From: Collinsella sp. MSK.8.10
GTDB lineage: Bacteria > Actinomycetota > Coriobacteriia > Coriobacteriales > Coriobacteriaceae
Assembly: GCF_019041915.1 (NCBI RefSeq)
Contig: NZ_JAHPYF010000001.1
Location: forward strand, 558,001 to 622,000
Length of the DNA: 64,000 nt
Direction of reading: 5' to 3'
Under the pieces are notes generated by a model. That model was given only the letters and a program-made list of their open reading frames with translations, had not been told where the DNA came from and made no database searches. A program made the translations under genes and the position numbers. This document shows positions 8,657 to 18,014 of this stretch, piece by piece (positions within the stretch are counted from its first letter, which is position 1; each line of letters opens with the position of its first letter).

Positions 8657-10152
8657 GAACTTCTCCTTTGGGCCGTGGCGCTGGAGGCGAGCGGAATGGA
8701 CACCGTAAGCGTGAAGGGCGGGGCGGTGTGGACTTCCAGGCTGCCGCCCAGATTCTGTGCGACATGCCTCATACCTGGGATACCCGTTCCCTCGCGATAC
8801 GATACGGGTGCAGGCGCGCCGTCGTTAGAAACGACCATCCGCGCGACAGCGCCGTCTTCTGTCCCCTCCTGCCACAGGCGCACATGGACCTGATGGGCCT
8901 GTGCATGCTTGGTGGCATTGGTCGAGGCTTCGCGGATAATCTGCAAAAATGCTGCGGCGACACGCGCGTCGTTTGGCAGCTCGCCCTCCACATCGATCTG
9001 CACGCTCACCAGGCCAAAGGCATGGACGATATCGCCCAGTTGCTCTGCCGGTTCGCTGTCGCCCCCGCTGCGCAGATCGGCAGCGATTGAGCGCAGCAGC
9101 GGGTCGATCTGCTCGAGTGACTCGTCATCCAGGCGCCCTTCCTCCAGATAACGATGGAGAATGGACAGGCGCTGCCCGATCACGTCGTGCACGCGAGCGC
9201 GCATACGCAGATAGGCCGCATTGTCAGCAACTTTTTTGACTTCTTCGATCTGGGCTTGGAGCTCTTGGCCCGCAAGCTCAAGCAGGTGGTTGGCTTGCGC
9301 TAGGCGATCATGGGCATGCGCATACTCTGTTACATCCAGACCGATAATGCGCTCGAAGAGGCGGCCCGAAACCATAACGTCATCGTGCACGAACAAGCGA
9401 ATCTCGGCGGGAGAAACCTCGACCACAACGCGCGCCTCACCAAAGCGGTCCAGATTAATCTGCACGCGGTTCTGGCTGCTTTCGGGCATTTGCATGCTGA
9501 GTTTGCGCAGGTCGTTCCATGTACCGCTCATATCGCCTAGGTCGGTGGGCATATGAAGCTCCACCAGGTTTTTTCGCATGCAGCGGTTCATGAGCAGCGG
9601 ACGGCCCCTCGGGTCCAGATACAGGATGCCCACGGGAATCACGTTGATGGTTTCGATCGTCGAGAACGCGGTGATATCCTCCTGGCGGTTGCGGACATCC
9701 ATCAAGAGCGCCGCAATGGAGCGGAACAGGAAAAACGCTCCCTCTGCGATAAGGACCGTGGTCCACGCCGAGCCCATGGCAAAAACCACCGGCGGTGTCA
9801 CGGCGGCAACGAGCAACAGTTCGGCCAGCATGACGGGGCGACGATAGTGCACCATAAGCACCATGCCGTAGGCAAAGATCACGGCATTGAGCCACAACGC
9901 TCCGCCCATTGCCCTGGCGCAAACGTCAAGCGGCGCCACCAGATATGAGCCAGACGACGCGAACAAGATGAGCACCGAAATAATTAGGTGAAGCACAAGG
10001 CTCGCCTCGTAGGCACAAATCACCTTACGGTTATAGGACGAGCGGCGCGATGCGATGAGCGGGACGTGGATCGTCTGCAGACACGCAGCCAGGGCAAAGA
10101 CAACATCGAGCGCAACGATTTGGGGAAGAATGAGCGAAATCTGCATCGTCAC
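8653..10152 (-). CDS. Membrane sensor histidine kinase (HisKA_3-type)
   Basis: Five to six N-terminal membrane helices (residues 1-150), a PAS-like middle (TIETINVIPVGILYLDPRGR), a coiled coil, the phospho-acceptor helix (ARVHDVIGQRLSILHRYLEE) and a complete HATPase with N-box REASTNATKHA and G-box GTGIPGMRHV. These features predict an active NarX/DesK-type kinase for the downstream NarL-type regulator. The first codon is GTG in a GTGA overlap with the upstream gene; an in-frame ATG two codons later (10144-10146) is an alternative start. The operon puts it after a second, degenerate sensor, so the two membrane proteins may form a hetero-complex. Confidence 0.88.
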   Translation of the reverse strand: MTMQISLILPQIVALDVVFALAACLQTIHVPLIASRRSSYNRKVICAYEASLVLHLIISVLILFASSGSYLVAPLDVCARAMGGALWLNAVIFAYGMVLMVHYRRPVMLAELLLVAAVTPPVVFAMGSAWTTVLIAEGAFFLFRSIAALLMDVRNRQEDITAFSTIETINVIPVGILYLDPRGRPLLMNRCMRKNLVELHMPTDLGDMSGTWNDLRKLSMQMPESSQNRVQINLDRFGEARVVVEVSPAEIRLFVHDDVMVSGRLFERIIGLDVTEYAHAHDRLAQANHLLELAGQELQAQIEEVKKVADNAAYLRMRARVHDVIGQRLSILHRYLEEGRLDDESLEQIDPLLRSIAADLRSGGDSEPAEQLGDIVHAFGLVSVQIDVEGELPNDARVAAAFLQIIREASTNATKHAQAHQVHVRLWQEGTEDGAVARMVVSNDGAPAPVSYREGTGIPGMRHVAQNLGGSLEVHTAPPFTLTVSIPLASSATAQRRSS

Positions 10153-12032
10153 TCACCCGCCCTCGGCATCAAGACGATCATGCGCAGCTGGCCGGGCTCG
10201 CCCTCAAGGCGGTATGCCACGTTGCGCCCTTGCAGAGCGCTTTCGAGCTCTTGCGCAGCGGGCGTCTGCGAAAGATCTGCATCATCGTTGGAAAAAAGCG
10301 CGGCACGCAGCTCGACACTGCATCGGTCATGATCGCCCAAGTGATACATAAGCGCCGGATGGTCGGTGGTGTAGGCAAAAAACGCAAAGTCATACACGCA
10401 GTCGTACAGGGCGCTTACCGTACTGGCGTGCATCGGGCGCCGTATGGCGATAATCGAGGCGCAATCGATATCGATGGTGCGCAGGTCGCTTGCGAGCTCG
10501 TTGGCAATGAGCTGAATGCGGTCGCAATCAAAACCGCTCTCCCCGTGCTGTGCCAACGTGAGCGACCCCTTGCGCTTGCAATAGGCGACGAGCATCTTGG
10601 CGCGCTGCAGCATGCGGTAACGCTCGTGCGAAGACGATTCATCGGTCAACGGCGGCAGCGAGCTCAGCAGGTCGTACATCCCTTCGAGCGCGCGGGCAAG
10701 CGCCTGGTCCACGTCTTGGACCAGCAAGGTCTCGGCCTCTTGGTCTGCCAGGTGCGTCTTAAGGTCGTAGTCGGCGGCGAGCAGCTCATTTTGACGCTGC
10801 AGCTCCATACGACGATGTGCCAGTTCACGGTTAAGCTCGTTGAGATCCGACACGTCTTGGGCAAGCAGGGCCGATCCGCCCAGCAGTGGAAAGGCACGGC
10901 ACATCACATCGGGATCGGACGCCACGGCAAAGGCATGGGCGCGGCTGTGCGCCTGGGTCCGCAACTCCTCGCGCACGCCCACCGGCATTGGCTTTGACAC
11001 TGGCGTGGCATAGACTTCCTGCAGGTCGCGCGTTAGAACTTTGAGGTCAAGCGGCAAGGTGTCGAAAATGCCGGCGATGTCGTGATATGACGGAACGACA
11101 CCGCAATCGAGACAGATTTCCATCGCCACCACGCACAAGACGCAATAGACGAGCGAGAAGTTGAGCCTCCATGCCCAAGGCACGCGCAACGCATATGAGA
11201 TGGCAAAGAACGCGCCGCCCAGCAGCACGAGCGCCGCCGTGCCCGAGAAACGTTGGATGCGAAAGGACGAGGACCGGCCCACCAGGATAAAAAAGGCCAC
11301 AAAGTTAAAGGCCGTCCACACGAGGACGGCGAAATAACCCCAGCCGTACGTGTAATCGTTGCTCCAGGTGTCGCTTGTACGGTCAAAGTGGAAGACCTGC
11401 TGGTGAAAATCGTTGGTGAGCACAAATCCGATAAGCAGGATAGCCATAATCCACAGCGCAGCGCAGTAGCGGCGACCCAGGCGGTGTTGCTCCAGGCCCG
11501 CAAGGCGCAGACCACACAACTGGTAGAGCAGCGGAATGAGCGTCATGGGCACGTAGTACAGGTACCACAGCACGGTGGCATAGAACGGCGTGAACGACTT
11601 GTACTTGAGAATGACTTCGATCATCCACAGGGCGCAGATGGTGGCGATGGCAACAAGACGGCGGCGCAACACATAGTCCAAACAGCGCAGATAGACCGAT
11701 ACGCCCCAGATCGAAAATGCAATTGCGGCAACAAGCAACGGCAGAGAGCTCGAATGGACGAGCGCATCCACGACCTCTTCGGACACCTCGCTATAGGCGG
11801 GCACGGCGTTAGAAAGTTTGGGGTCGAAGGCGAACAGCGCCGGCAAGACTGCCAAAAGCATGAGGAACATCGCGGTGATGACACCGGCGATAGCAAAGAC
11901 GCGGTGGCGGTACACCTGATGTGTTATGCCAACAAGGAATCGCGGCATGGCGAAGAGCCTGCCGCCCCTGGGATCCGCCACGGGTGCGGATCGGGCGGCC
12001 GCGTTGCCGATATGTCGCTCGCGGGTACCCAT
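10149..12032 (-). CDS. Membrane sensor with 7TM histidine-kinase-type N-terminus and degenerate kinase end
   Basis: About eight hydrophobic helices lie between residues 30 and 350, in the arrangement of the 'histidine kinase N-terminal 7TM' domain. A long coiled coil follows (NELNRELAHRRMELQRQNEL) and then about 200 residues positioned like a dimerisation plus ATPase region. I cannot find a convincing H-box, N-box or glycine-rich G-box, so this looks like a pseudokinase. It overlaps the active kinase gene by four bases. The start is uncertain: ATG 12030-12032 has no ribosome-binding site but has TACACT nine bases upstream, suggesting a very short leader; ATG 11946-11948 is another option. An open frame continues further upstream through a repeat and is probably not coding. 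Confidence 0.75.
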   Translation of the reverse strand: MGTRERHIGNAAARSAPVADPRGGRLFAMPRFLVGITHQVYRHRVFAIAGVITAMFLMLLAVLPALFAFDPKLSNAVPAYSEVSEEVVDALVHSSSLPLLVAAIAFSIWGVSVYLRCLDYVLRRRLVAIATICALWMIEVILKYKSFTPFYATVLWYLYYVPMTLIPLLYQLCGLRLAGLEQHRLGRRYCAALWIMAILLIGFVLTNDFHQQVFHFDRTSDTWSNDYTYGWGYFAVLVWTAFNFVAFFILVGRSSSFRIQRFSGTAALVLLGGAFFAISYALRVPWAWRLNFSLVYCVLCVVAMEICLDCGVVPSYHDIAGIFDTLPLDLKVLTRDLQEVYATPVSKPMPVGVREELRTQAHSRAHAFAVASDPDVMCRAFPLLGGSALLAQDVSDLNELNRELAHRRMELQRQNELLAADYDLKTHLADQEAETLLVQDVDQALARALEGMYDLLSSLPPLTDESSSHERYRMLQRAKMLVAYCKRKGSLTLAQHGESGFDCDRIQLIANELASDLRTIDIDCASIIAIRRPMHASTVSALYDCVYDFAFFAYTTDHPALMYHLGDHDRCSVELRAALFSNDDADLSQTPAAQELESALQGRNVAYRLEGEPGQLRMIVLMPRAGE

Positions 12033-12145
12033 AGTGCTTTTAGTGTACCGACAGGCAGGCTCAAAAAGCGGGCCACATGTCCCAAAATCCGCAGACGGCA
12101 AGGCGCCCGGCAGCCTCCCCCGTCTGGCACTTCCCGATATCTGCC

Positions 12146-12196
12146 CGCCCCAAACCACCGCAAAGGAGACAGGCACCTTTGTGGTGGTTTGGGGCG
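12146..12196. repeat. Hairpin repeat between tandem genes
   Basis: Two 19-base arms (12146-12164 and 12178-12196) differ at one position and flank a 13-base loop. The core of each arm is the word CCCCAAACCACC or its complement. It lies just downstream of the DUF4867 stop on the minus strand and could act as its terminator, although no T run follows. Confidence 0.65.
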
Positions 12197-12201
12197 ATGC
12201 G

Positions 12202-12846
12202 CTAGTCCACGGTGATGTCGAGATTTTTGCCGATGAGGCCTACGTAGCCGCCTTCGGCTGCCTTGGGGCTGTCGGCGTGGCAGAGGACCCACTTGTCGGC
12301 CTTCCAGTAGCAGTAGCTGTCGCCGGCAGCAGGCATGTCGGATGCAGCCTCGGGGCGCGGGCCGTTGGTGCCCGCCGGCAGCGCCACCATCACCTGGAAG
12401 CCGCCGTCATCGACCATGCAGGGCGTGTAGTGGAGCGTGGTGTTGAAGACTTCGACGACCGTACCCGCCGGCACGCGGAACGCCTTGACGCACGCGGTGT
12501 CGAGCTTACCGTCCTCGATCTCCCAGCGATGCGCCACGAGCAGGATAAAGTCGCGCGCGCCCAGGTTGAACTCGCTGGCGCGGTGATACTCCAGGCAGTT
12601 GAGCTGCGTGTTGTGGCCATTGCACCAGCCCAGCTGGAAGGGTCGGCCGCCAAACATGAGAAAGCCCAGTTTATCGGCATCCTTGACGCCCTCGAGCTCC
12701 GGCGCACTTGCTACGTACTTGCTGCCCTCGGGAATGGACGTGGCAGAAAGCGCCTCGAGCACGGGCGACGTGAGCTCGGACGGAACGTTATTCCAAACGT
12801 TGCCATAGGATTTGAACTCGGGATCGTTGACAGAGCAGATATGCAT
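12202..12846 (-). CDS. DUF4867 family protein (cupin-like)
   Basis: About 214 residues with no membrane segment or signal peptide. The sequence (LEYHRASEFNLGARDFILLV, then VPAGTVVEVFNTTLHYTPC) follows the DUF4867 family, which appears to adopt a cupin-like barrel and sits near sugar-utilisation genes in other Firmicutes and Actinobacteria; its reaction is unknown. The start is set by an AGGAG five bases before ATG 12844-12846, better placed than the GTG two codons earlier. An 8-bp inverted repeat over a TATAGT box lies immediately upstream, so the gene is probably repressor-controlled. Confidence 0.8.
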   Translation of the reverse strand: MHICSVNDPEFKSYGNVWNNVPSELTSPVLEALSATSIPEGSKYVASAPELEGVKDADKLGFLMFGGRPFQLGWCNGHNTQLNCLEYHRASEFNLGARDFILLVAHRWEIEDGKLDTACVKAFRVPAGTVVEVFNTTLHYTPCMVDDGGFQVMVALPAGTNGPRPEAASDMPAAGDSYCYWKADKWVLCHADSPKAAEGGYVGLIGKNLDITVD

Positions 12847-12855
12847 GTTCACTCC

Positions 12856-12881
12856 TGTTCGTAAATGTGACTATACGAACA
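12856..12881 (-). promoter_or_regulatory. Promoter -10 inside an operator-like palindrome
   Basis: TGTTCGTA (12856-12863) and TACGAACA (12874-12881) form a perfect 8-bp inverted repeat with a 10-base spacer. On the minus strand TATAGT (12870-12875) overlaps the repeat and is a good -10 box for the DUF4867 gene. A second short palindrome, TTCTAGAA, lies just upstream. No clear -35 is seen. Confidence 0.5.
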
Positions 12882-12930
12882 TTCTAGAACAAACATGAGC
12901 GATTTTGAACGCTCGTCCCGACCAATCAAC

Positions 12931-12962
12931 AAAAAGGCGCCCCCGCATAAGCGAAGGCGCCC
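12931..12962 (-). terminator. Intrinsic terminator of luxS
   Basis: On the minus strand GGGCGCC pairs with GGCGCC around an inner CGC/GCG stem and is followed by five T. It lies about 30 bases after the luxS stop. Confidence 0.85.
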
Positions 12963-12990
12963 AATGCGCGCGTTTTGGGCGATAAAGCCC

Positions 12991-13479
12991 TTATGCCTGC
13001 TGATAGTGCAGGTGCTTCTCGTCGATATCGGCCAGGTCGCGGTCGAGGTAACGGCGCGCGAGCCAGTTAGCCATGGGAAGGTTCTGGTCCAGGTAGTTGC
13101 CGCACTCCTCGGGAGCGGCACCGGGGACATCGCCCTCAAAGTCGGCGACAAACTCGAACAGCTCACGCACGAGCGGCAGGATCTCCTCGCTCGTCACCTC
13201 GCCAAACACAACGAGGTAAAAGCCCGTGCGGCAGCCCATGGGGCCAAAGTAGACAATGCGGCCCGACCACTCGGCATGATTGCGCAAGAACGTTGCACCC
13301 AGGTGCTCGATGGTGTGGCACTCGGCGGTGTTCATGACCGGCTCCTTGTTGGGCGTGGTCAGGCGCAGGTCAAACGTGGTGACGGCAGCACCGGTCGCCG
13401 GATCGCGGTCGATGCGGCTCACATACACGCCGGGCTCAAGCAGCAGATGATCAACGGAAAAGCTGGCGATGCGCTCCAT
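12991..13479 (-). CDS. luxS: S-ribosylhomocysteine lyase
   Basis: Cleaves S-ribosylhomocysteine to homocysteine and DPD, the AI-2 precursor, as part of the activated methyl cycle. The metal ligands are present (HTIEH and the Cys of ECGNYLDQ), as is the catalytic Cys in GCRTGFY. Length is 162 residues, normal for the family. GAGAGGATC precedes the ATG. It stands as a single gene: a terminator follows and a long stem-loop (13506-13570) precedes it. No Pfs nucleosidase gene is in the window, though a purine/pyrimidine nucleoside hydrolase and ribokinase lie immediately upstream. Confidence 0.95.
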   Translation of the reverse strand: MERIASFSVDHLLLEPGVYVSRIDRDPATGAAVTTFDLRLTTPNKEPVMNTAECHTIEHLGATFLRNHAEWSGRIVYFGPMGCRTGFYLVVFGEVTSEEILPLVRELFEFVADFEGDVPGAAPEECGNYLDQNLPMANWLARRYLDRDLADIDEKHLHYQQA

Positions 13480-13505
13480 GGCAGATCCTCTCGATAGTCA
13501 AATTG

Positions 13506-13570
13506 GGACGGGGCTCTTTTAGCTGGTTCGAATGGTCGTACCAATCATACCAGTCAAAAAAGCCCCGTCC
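13506..13570 (-). promoter_or_regulatory. Nested stem-loop upstream of luxS
   Basis: Arms 13506-13515 and 13561-13570 (GGACGGGGCT and its complement) pair perfectly. Inside them CTGGT/ACCAG and TGGT/ACCA also pair, so the whole 65 bases can fold as one interrupted hairpin. A TATGAT word (minus strand, 13544-13549) is a possible -10 for luxS. The structure could be the terminator of the upstream nucleoside-hydrolase transcript or part of the luxS leader. Confidence 0.45.
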
Positions 13571-13581
13571 AAAAAGACAAC

Positions 13582-14556
13582 TTAGCCAAGGACACGGGCC
13601 ATACGCGTCTTGAACTCGGACAGGAAGCGCGGAGCATCCACGGTCAGTGCCACAAGCGCGCTCTTGTCCGGATCGGACAGGCGGCGCTCATCGCAGATGG
13701 TGCGACCGCGGTACTCGCCCAGCAGATCAACACGCAGGTTGCAGCCGAGCGCACCTACGAGCGTGGGGTCGATCGCCACGGCAACGGCCAGCGGATCGTG
13801 CAGCGCACAACCACCCAGGTAGGGTGCGTTCATCTCGTACGAGCCAATGTAGTGCTCGACCATGCTCGCAAATGCGCAGCCCGCCATGGTGCCCGAGCCC
13901 GTCCAGCCGGCAATGTCGCGGCGTGTGAGCACCACGCGATGCGTCACGTCCAGACCCACCATGGTGAGCTTACGGCCCGAGCGCAGCACCGCGTCGGCTG
14001 CCTCGGGGTCGCTCGCCATATTGGCCTCGGCGCCCGCGCTCACGTTGCCGGGCACGGTAAGGGCGCCGCCCATCACGGCCACGCGGCCGATGGACATCAT
14101 CGCCGCCGCATCGCGCTCCAGGGCGAGCGCCAGGTTGGAGAGCGGGCCAGTCGCTACGTAGACCAGATCGGGACCATAGGTGCGCGCGGCATCGATCAGA
14201 TAATCGACCGCAGCGTTGCCGTCGGCCGAGGTCGCCCCCACCGGCTCGTAGGGCGACGCGGGCACGCTCGCGCCGCCGATGCCGTTCTTGCCGTGAATGA
14301 GCGCGGTGGACGCCGGCGGCGTATAGGGCTCAGTCGCCTGCAGAGGACGGTCGGCACCCAGGTACACCGGAACCTCGGGGCGACCCAGCAGATCGAGCAC
14401 CGCAAGGCAGTTGTGCGCCGATTGCTCGACGCGCACGTTGCCAAAGCACGTGGTGATGCCCACGAGCTCCACCTCGGGGCTCGCGATGGCATAGGCCAGC
14501 GCCATCGCATCGTCCACACCCATATCCAGATCAAGGATCAGCTTCTTGGTTGTCAT
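13582..14556 (-). CDS. Nucleoside hydrolase (IunH family)
   Basis: Hydrolyses the N-glycosidic bond of ribonucleosides to base and ribose. The calcium-binding N-terminus reads LDLDMGVDDAMAL, equivalent to the DxDxGxDD signature. The C-terminal HDPLAVAVAIDP carries the conserved His-Asp pair. Length is 324 residues, typical of RihA/B/C. Substrate preference (purine or pyrimidine) cannot be decided from sequence. It starts 30 bases after the ribokinase gene in the same direction, so the pair would release ribose and phosphorylate it for the pentose phosphate pathway or PRPP. Confidence 0.9.
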   Translation of the reverse strand: MTTKKLILDLDMGVDDAMALAYAIASPEVELVGITTCFGNVRVEQSAHNCLAVLDLLGRPEVPVYLGADRPLQATEPYTPPASTALIHGKNGIGGASVPASPYEPVGATSADGNAAVDYLIDAARTYGPDLVYVATGPLSNLALALERDAAAMMSIGRVAVMGGALTVPGNVSAGAEANMASDPEAADAVLRSGRKLTMVGLDVTHRVVLTRRDIAGWTGSGTMAGCAFASMVEHYIGSYEMNAPYLGGCALHDPLAVAVAIDPTLVGALGCNLRVDLLGEYRGRTICDERRLSDPDKSALVALTVDAPRFLSEFKTRMARVLG

Positions 14557-14586
14557 TGTTCTACTCCGCTTCTCCGTCTTTATCGT

Positions 14587-15549
14587 TTAACCAAACCAAT
14601 GTTCAACTTCGGCGCGCGTGGGAATCGATTGCTGAGCGCCCAGGCGCGACACCGTCACTGCCGAGGCGCGAGCACCCGCGGCCATGCACTCAAAGAGCGG
14701 CAGGCCCTCTAGGCGAGCCGCCGCCAACGCGCCGATAAACGTATCGCCGGCGGCCGTGGTATCGACTACCGTACTCGAAAGTGCCGGCATGCGCAGCAGC
14801 TCACCGCCATCGCCGAGCGTAACCGAGCCGGCACCGCCCAACGTGATGACCGCAGCCCCGGCACCCTTGTCGAGCAGCGCATTGAGCGCCGCGACGCAGC
14901 TTGCATCATCCGTGGGCAGAATGCCCGTCAGAACCTGGCACTCGGTCTCGTTGGGGCAGACCAGGTCGACCGCAGGCCAGACCTCCGCAGGCAGCTCGCA
15001 GGCAGGCGCTGGATTAAAGACCGTATAGAACCCCAGCTCGTGAGCACAAACAAGCGCCTCGGCCGTCGCCGCAAGGTCACATTCGCCTTGGGCGATAAAG
15101 ACGCTTCCGGCAGCCGGGGCAATCTCGCTGGCGTCGCCGTCGAGCTCATGGGCCACCAGACGCCTCAGCGCGCGGGCAACGTCCGCGCCCGCAAGCGCAT
15201 GGTTGGCGCCCGGTGACAGTACGATGCGGTTGTCGCCCTCGCAGCGAATGATGGTCGCCGTTCCCGTCTCCACGTCATCGCGATGCACTACAAAGTCACA
15301 GTCCACGCCGGTGTCTTGGAGCCCCACCACGAGCGATGCGCCGAACGCGTCGCGACCGACCGCGCCGATCATGTGCGTGCACGCGCCCATACGCGCGGCA
15401 GCTACGGCCTGATTGGCGCCCTTGCCGCCGGCGTTGGTGATAAACCCGCTGCCGCCGACGGTCTCGCCCGCACGCGGTATGCGCTCGCACGCCACCGAAA
15501 GGTCCATGTTCATGCTGCCGAACACCGCAACGATGCCGCGATCTGCCAT
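14587..15549 (-). CDS. rbsK: Ribokinase (PfkB family)
   Basis: Phosphorylates ribose to ribose 5-phosphate. It has the substrate-binding [17 protein letters not shown] segment near residue 40 and the PfkB active-site signature [13 protein letters not shown] with the catalytic Asp near the C-terminus. The start is ATG 15547-15549, six bases after a perfect AGGAGG; a frame-extending codon further upstream has no such site. It is the first gene of a two-gene operon with the nucleoside hydrolase. No ribose transporter is nearby, so the ribose probably comes from nucleosides. Confidence 0.92.
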   Translation of the reverse strand: MADRGIVAVFGSMNMDLSVACERIPRAGETVGGSGFITNAGGKGANQAVAAARMGACTHMIGAVGRDAFGASLVVGLQDTGVDCDFVVHRDDVETGTATIIRCEGDNRIVLSPGANHALAGADVARALRRLVAHELDGDASEIAPAAGSVFIAQGECDLAATAEALVCAHELGFYTVFNPAPACELPAEVWPAVDLVCPNETECQVLTGILPTDDASCVAALNALLDKGAGAAVITLGGAGSVTLGDGGELLRMPALSSTVVDTTAAGDTFIGALAAARLEGLPLFECMAAGARASAVTVSRLGAQQSIPTRAEVEHWFG

Positions 15550-15736
15550 GGAAACCTCCTCATCTGCGGGCCTTATGCCCACCGTCGGCCGTCGATCGTG
15601 CACTCTCGCACCCCCTATAACTTTAGTTCACTTTGATGTGGACGCGCGCTTGAGGTTGCGCCAGCAGCAAGCATTCACAGGAGCAGGCAGCTACAATGAA
15701 TACGTGCTGATTATTCTCGTCATTGGATGATGTTTT

Positions 15737-17953
15737 ATGGAACAATTCTCGCAATCGGGCTCGCGCGGTCGACGCCGCACGGGCAACGAGCCGGCGCCGC
15801 ACGAACGCGTGAAGAGCGAACGCCGTGCCAACGAGCCGCGACGCACCACGAGCCCCCATCGCGCTTCTGCCAACAACGCGGGCCGCGCCAACACTCCCGC
15901 CGCGGAGCAGACGCCTGCTCGCCCCAAGTCCCGCTACATCCCTGCACTCGACGGCCTGCGTACGCTCGCCGTCGTCGCGGTGGTGCTCTATCACCTTAAC
16001 CTCACGTGGGCTCAGGGCGGCCTGCTCGGCGTCACGATCTTCTTTGTGCTTTCGGGCTATCTGATCACGCGCTTGCTGCTCAACGAAGTCGCTAAGACCG
16101 GCCGCATCGACCTCAAGAGCTTCTGGATCCGCCGCATCCGTCGCCTGGTCCCCGCCGTGGTGACCGTCGTGGTGGTGACCTGTGCTCTGTGCACCGTCTT
16201 CAACCACGTGATGCTCACCAAGATGCGCCCCGACATCCTGCCGTCGCTGTTGTTCTTCAACAACTGGTGGCAGATTGCCCAAAACGTCTCGTACTTCAAT
16301 GCTCTGGGCGACCCCTCGCCGCTCACGCACTTTTGGTCGCTTGCCATCGAGGAACAGTTCTACCTGATTTGGCCGCCACTGCTGTTTGCCATGGTATCCA
16401 TGCATGTGAGCAAACCCAACACGCGCCGCGTGGTTCTGGGCCTTGCCGCGGTATCTGCCCTCGCCATGATGGTGCTCTATAACCCCGCCGCCGACCCCAG
16501 CCGCGTGTACTACGGCACCGACACCCGTGTGTTCTCGCTGCTGCTGGGTGCCTGGATGGCCTTTATCCCCGATCGCGACCTGGCGCCGGTGCGTCTCGCT
16601 CGTCGTTTGGGGCTCAATCGCCTAGCTGGCGCCGCCAAGCACGGCAAGAACGCCGAGGGCAAGCCTGGCGAGAAGGCCGACGAAGCAGCCGAGACCGCCC
16701 CGGCACAGCCGAGCGCCCTCGTGCGTTTTTGGTCCTCGCCCGCATCCATCGATGTGTTGGGCGTCGTGGGTCTGGTTGGCCTTGCCGCCATGGTCGCGCT
16801 CACCAACGGCTACACCGCCTTCCAGTATCGCGGAGGCACGCTGCTGTGCTCGATCCTCACACTCATGGTCATCGCGGCCTGCGTGCAGCCCCAGGGAATG
16901 GTTGCCCGCGCGCTATCCGCCGAGCCACTCGTGTGGGTTGGCAAGCGCTCCTACAGCATCTACCTGTGGCACTATCCGCTGCTGCTCCTCATGAACCCGG
17001 TCGCCAACATCAACGATACGCCGTGGTGGCAGTACATTTTGCAGGTGTTGTTGGTGGTCGCCGTGGCAGAGTGCTGCTATCGCTTTATCGAGACTCCGTT
17101 TAGGAAGGGCGCCTTTGGGCGCACCGTCGCCGAATTCCGCGATGGCACCACCACGCCCGCCAACTGGGCACGCACGCACATCCCTGTCTGCGCAGCCTAC
17201 GCTGTCGTGTTGGTCGTTGCACTGGGCGGCCTGATCTTTGTGCCCGAGACGTCTGCGCTGAGCGGCGAGGGCGCCGAAGTTCTGAACAAGGAAGCCAAGA
17301 ACACCGCGCCCACCGACCAGCAGGCGGCCGACGACACCGACAAGGACAACGACGGCTTCCCCGATGGCTCCTACGATCTGCTTATGATCGGCGACTCCGT
17401 GTCGCTGCGTGCCGTAGACACCTTTGACGGCGTGTTCCCGCACAGCCATATCGATGCCGAAAAGGGCCGCCAGTTTGATGCGGGGCGCGCGACATTTGAG
17501 GGCTATATCCAGCAGAACCTTGCCGACAAGATCGTGGTCTTTGCCCTGGGCACCAACGGCTTGGTAACCGACGACCAGATCGACGCCATCATGGCCGATG
17601 CGGGAGATAAGCGTATTGTGGTGTTTGTGAACACGCGCAGCCCGCAGCCGTGGGTTGGCTCTACCAACCAGGCCATCGCCAACGCCGCCACGCGCTACAA
17701 GAACGTGCGCGTTATCGACTGGTACGGATACAGCGCCAACCGCAACGACCTGTTCGATGGCGATGGCACGCACCTATCGACCACTGGCGTGACTGAGTAC
17801 CTCAACTTGATCCACGACGCAGTCAAGAAGGACCTGCCCGTGCATCCCGAGGATCACGTCAACGATCCGCAGCCGGCAGCCGTCAAGTCTGCCACCGACG
17901 CACTCATCAATGCGCTTGCCTTCAAGCCGCACAAGTTGGGCACCGACAAGTAA
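15737..17953 (+). CDS. Acyltransferase 3 / OatA-like membrane O-acetyltransferase with SGNH domain
   Basis: After a cationic, disordered N-terminus of about 65 residues comes an acyltransferase-3 domain of ten to eleven helices beginning RYIPALDGLRTLAVVAVVLY, with the conserved SGYLIT, RRIRRL and HFWSLAIEEQFYLIWP motifs. A final helix leads to an extracytoplasmic SGNH-like domain: MIGDSVSLRAV carries the nucleophile Ser, and DGTHLSTTGVTEY the catalytic Asp-x-x-His. This is the OatA architecture, which O-acetylates peptidoglycan, though surface polysaccharide is an alternative substrate. A hydrophilic insert with NAEGKPGEKADEAAE lies between helices. TACAAT at 15692-15697 is a possible -10. 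Confidence 0.88.
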   Translation: MEQFSQSGSRGRRRTGNEPAPHERVKSERRANEPRRTTSPHRASANNAGRANTPAAEQTPARPKSRYIPALDGLRTLAVVAVVLYHLNLTWAQGGLLGVTIFFVLSGYLITRLLLNEVAKTGRIDLKSFWIRRIRRLVPAVVTVVVVTCALCTVFNHVMLTKMRPDILPSLLFFNNWWQIAQNVSYFNALGDPSPLTHFWSLAIEEQFYLIWPPLLFAMVSMHVSKPNTRRVVLGLAAVSALAMMVLYNPAADPSRVYYGTDTRVFSLLLGAWMAFIPDRDLAPVRLARRLGLNRLAGAAKHGKNAEGKPGEKADEAAETAPAQPSALVRFWSSPASIDVLGVVGLVGLAAMVALTNGYTAFQYRGGTLLCSILTLMVIAACVQPQGMVARALSAEPLVWVGKRSYSIYLWHYPLLLLMNPVANINDTPWWQYILQVLLVVAVAECCYRFIETPFRKGAFGRTVAEFRDGTTTPANWARTHIPVCAAYAVVLVVALGGLIFVPETSALSGEGAEVLNKEAKNTAPTDQQAADDTDKDNDGFPDGSYDLLMIGDSVSLRAVDTFDGVFPHSHIDAEKGRQFDAGRATFEGYIQQNLADKIVVFALGTNGLVTDDQIDAIMADAGDKRIVVFVNTRSPQPWVGSTNQAIANAATRYKNVRVIDWYGYSANRNDLFDGDGTHLSTTGVTEYLNLIHDAVKKDLPVHPEDHVNDPQPAAVKSATDALINALAFKPHKLGTDK

Positions 17954-17976
17954 CCTGCAGCGCAAACTTCCCACAT

Positions 17977-18014
17977 CCGGAGGGGGCGTCTGCCACGGCA
18001 GACGCCCCCTCCGG
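17977..18014. terminator. Strong hairpin after the acyltransferase gene
   Basis: An 18-bp perfect stem (begins CCGGAGGGGGC) with a minimal loop lies 23 bases after the stop. There is no T tract, so termination is likely but not certain. Confidence 0.6.
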
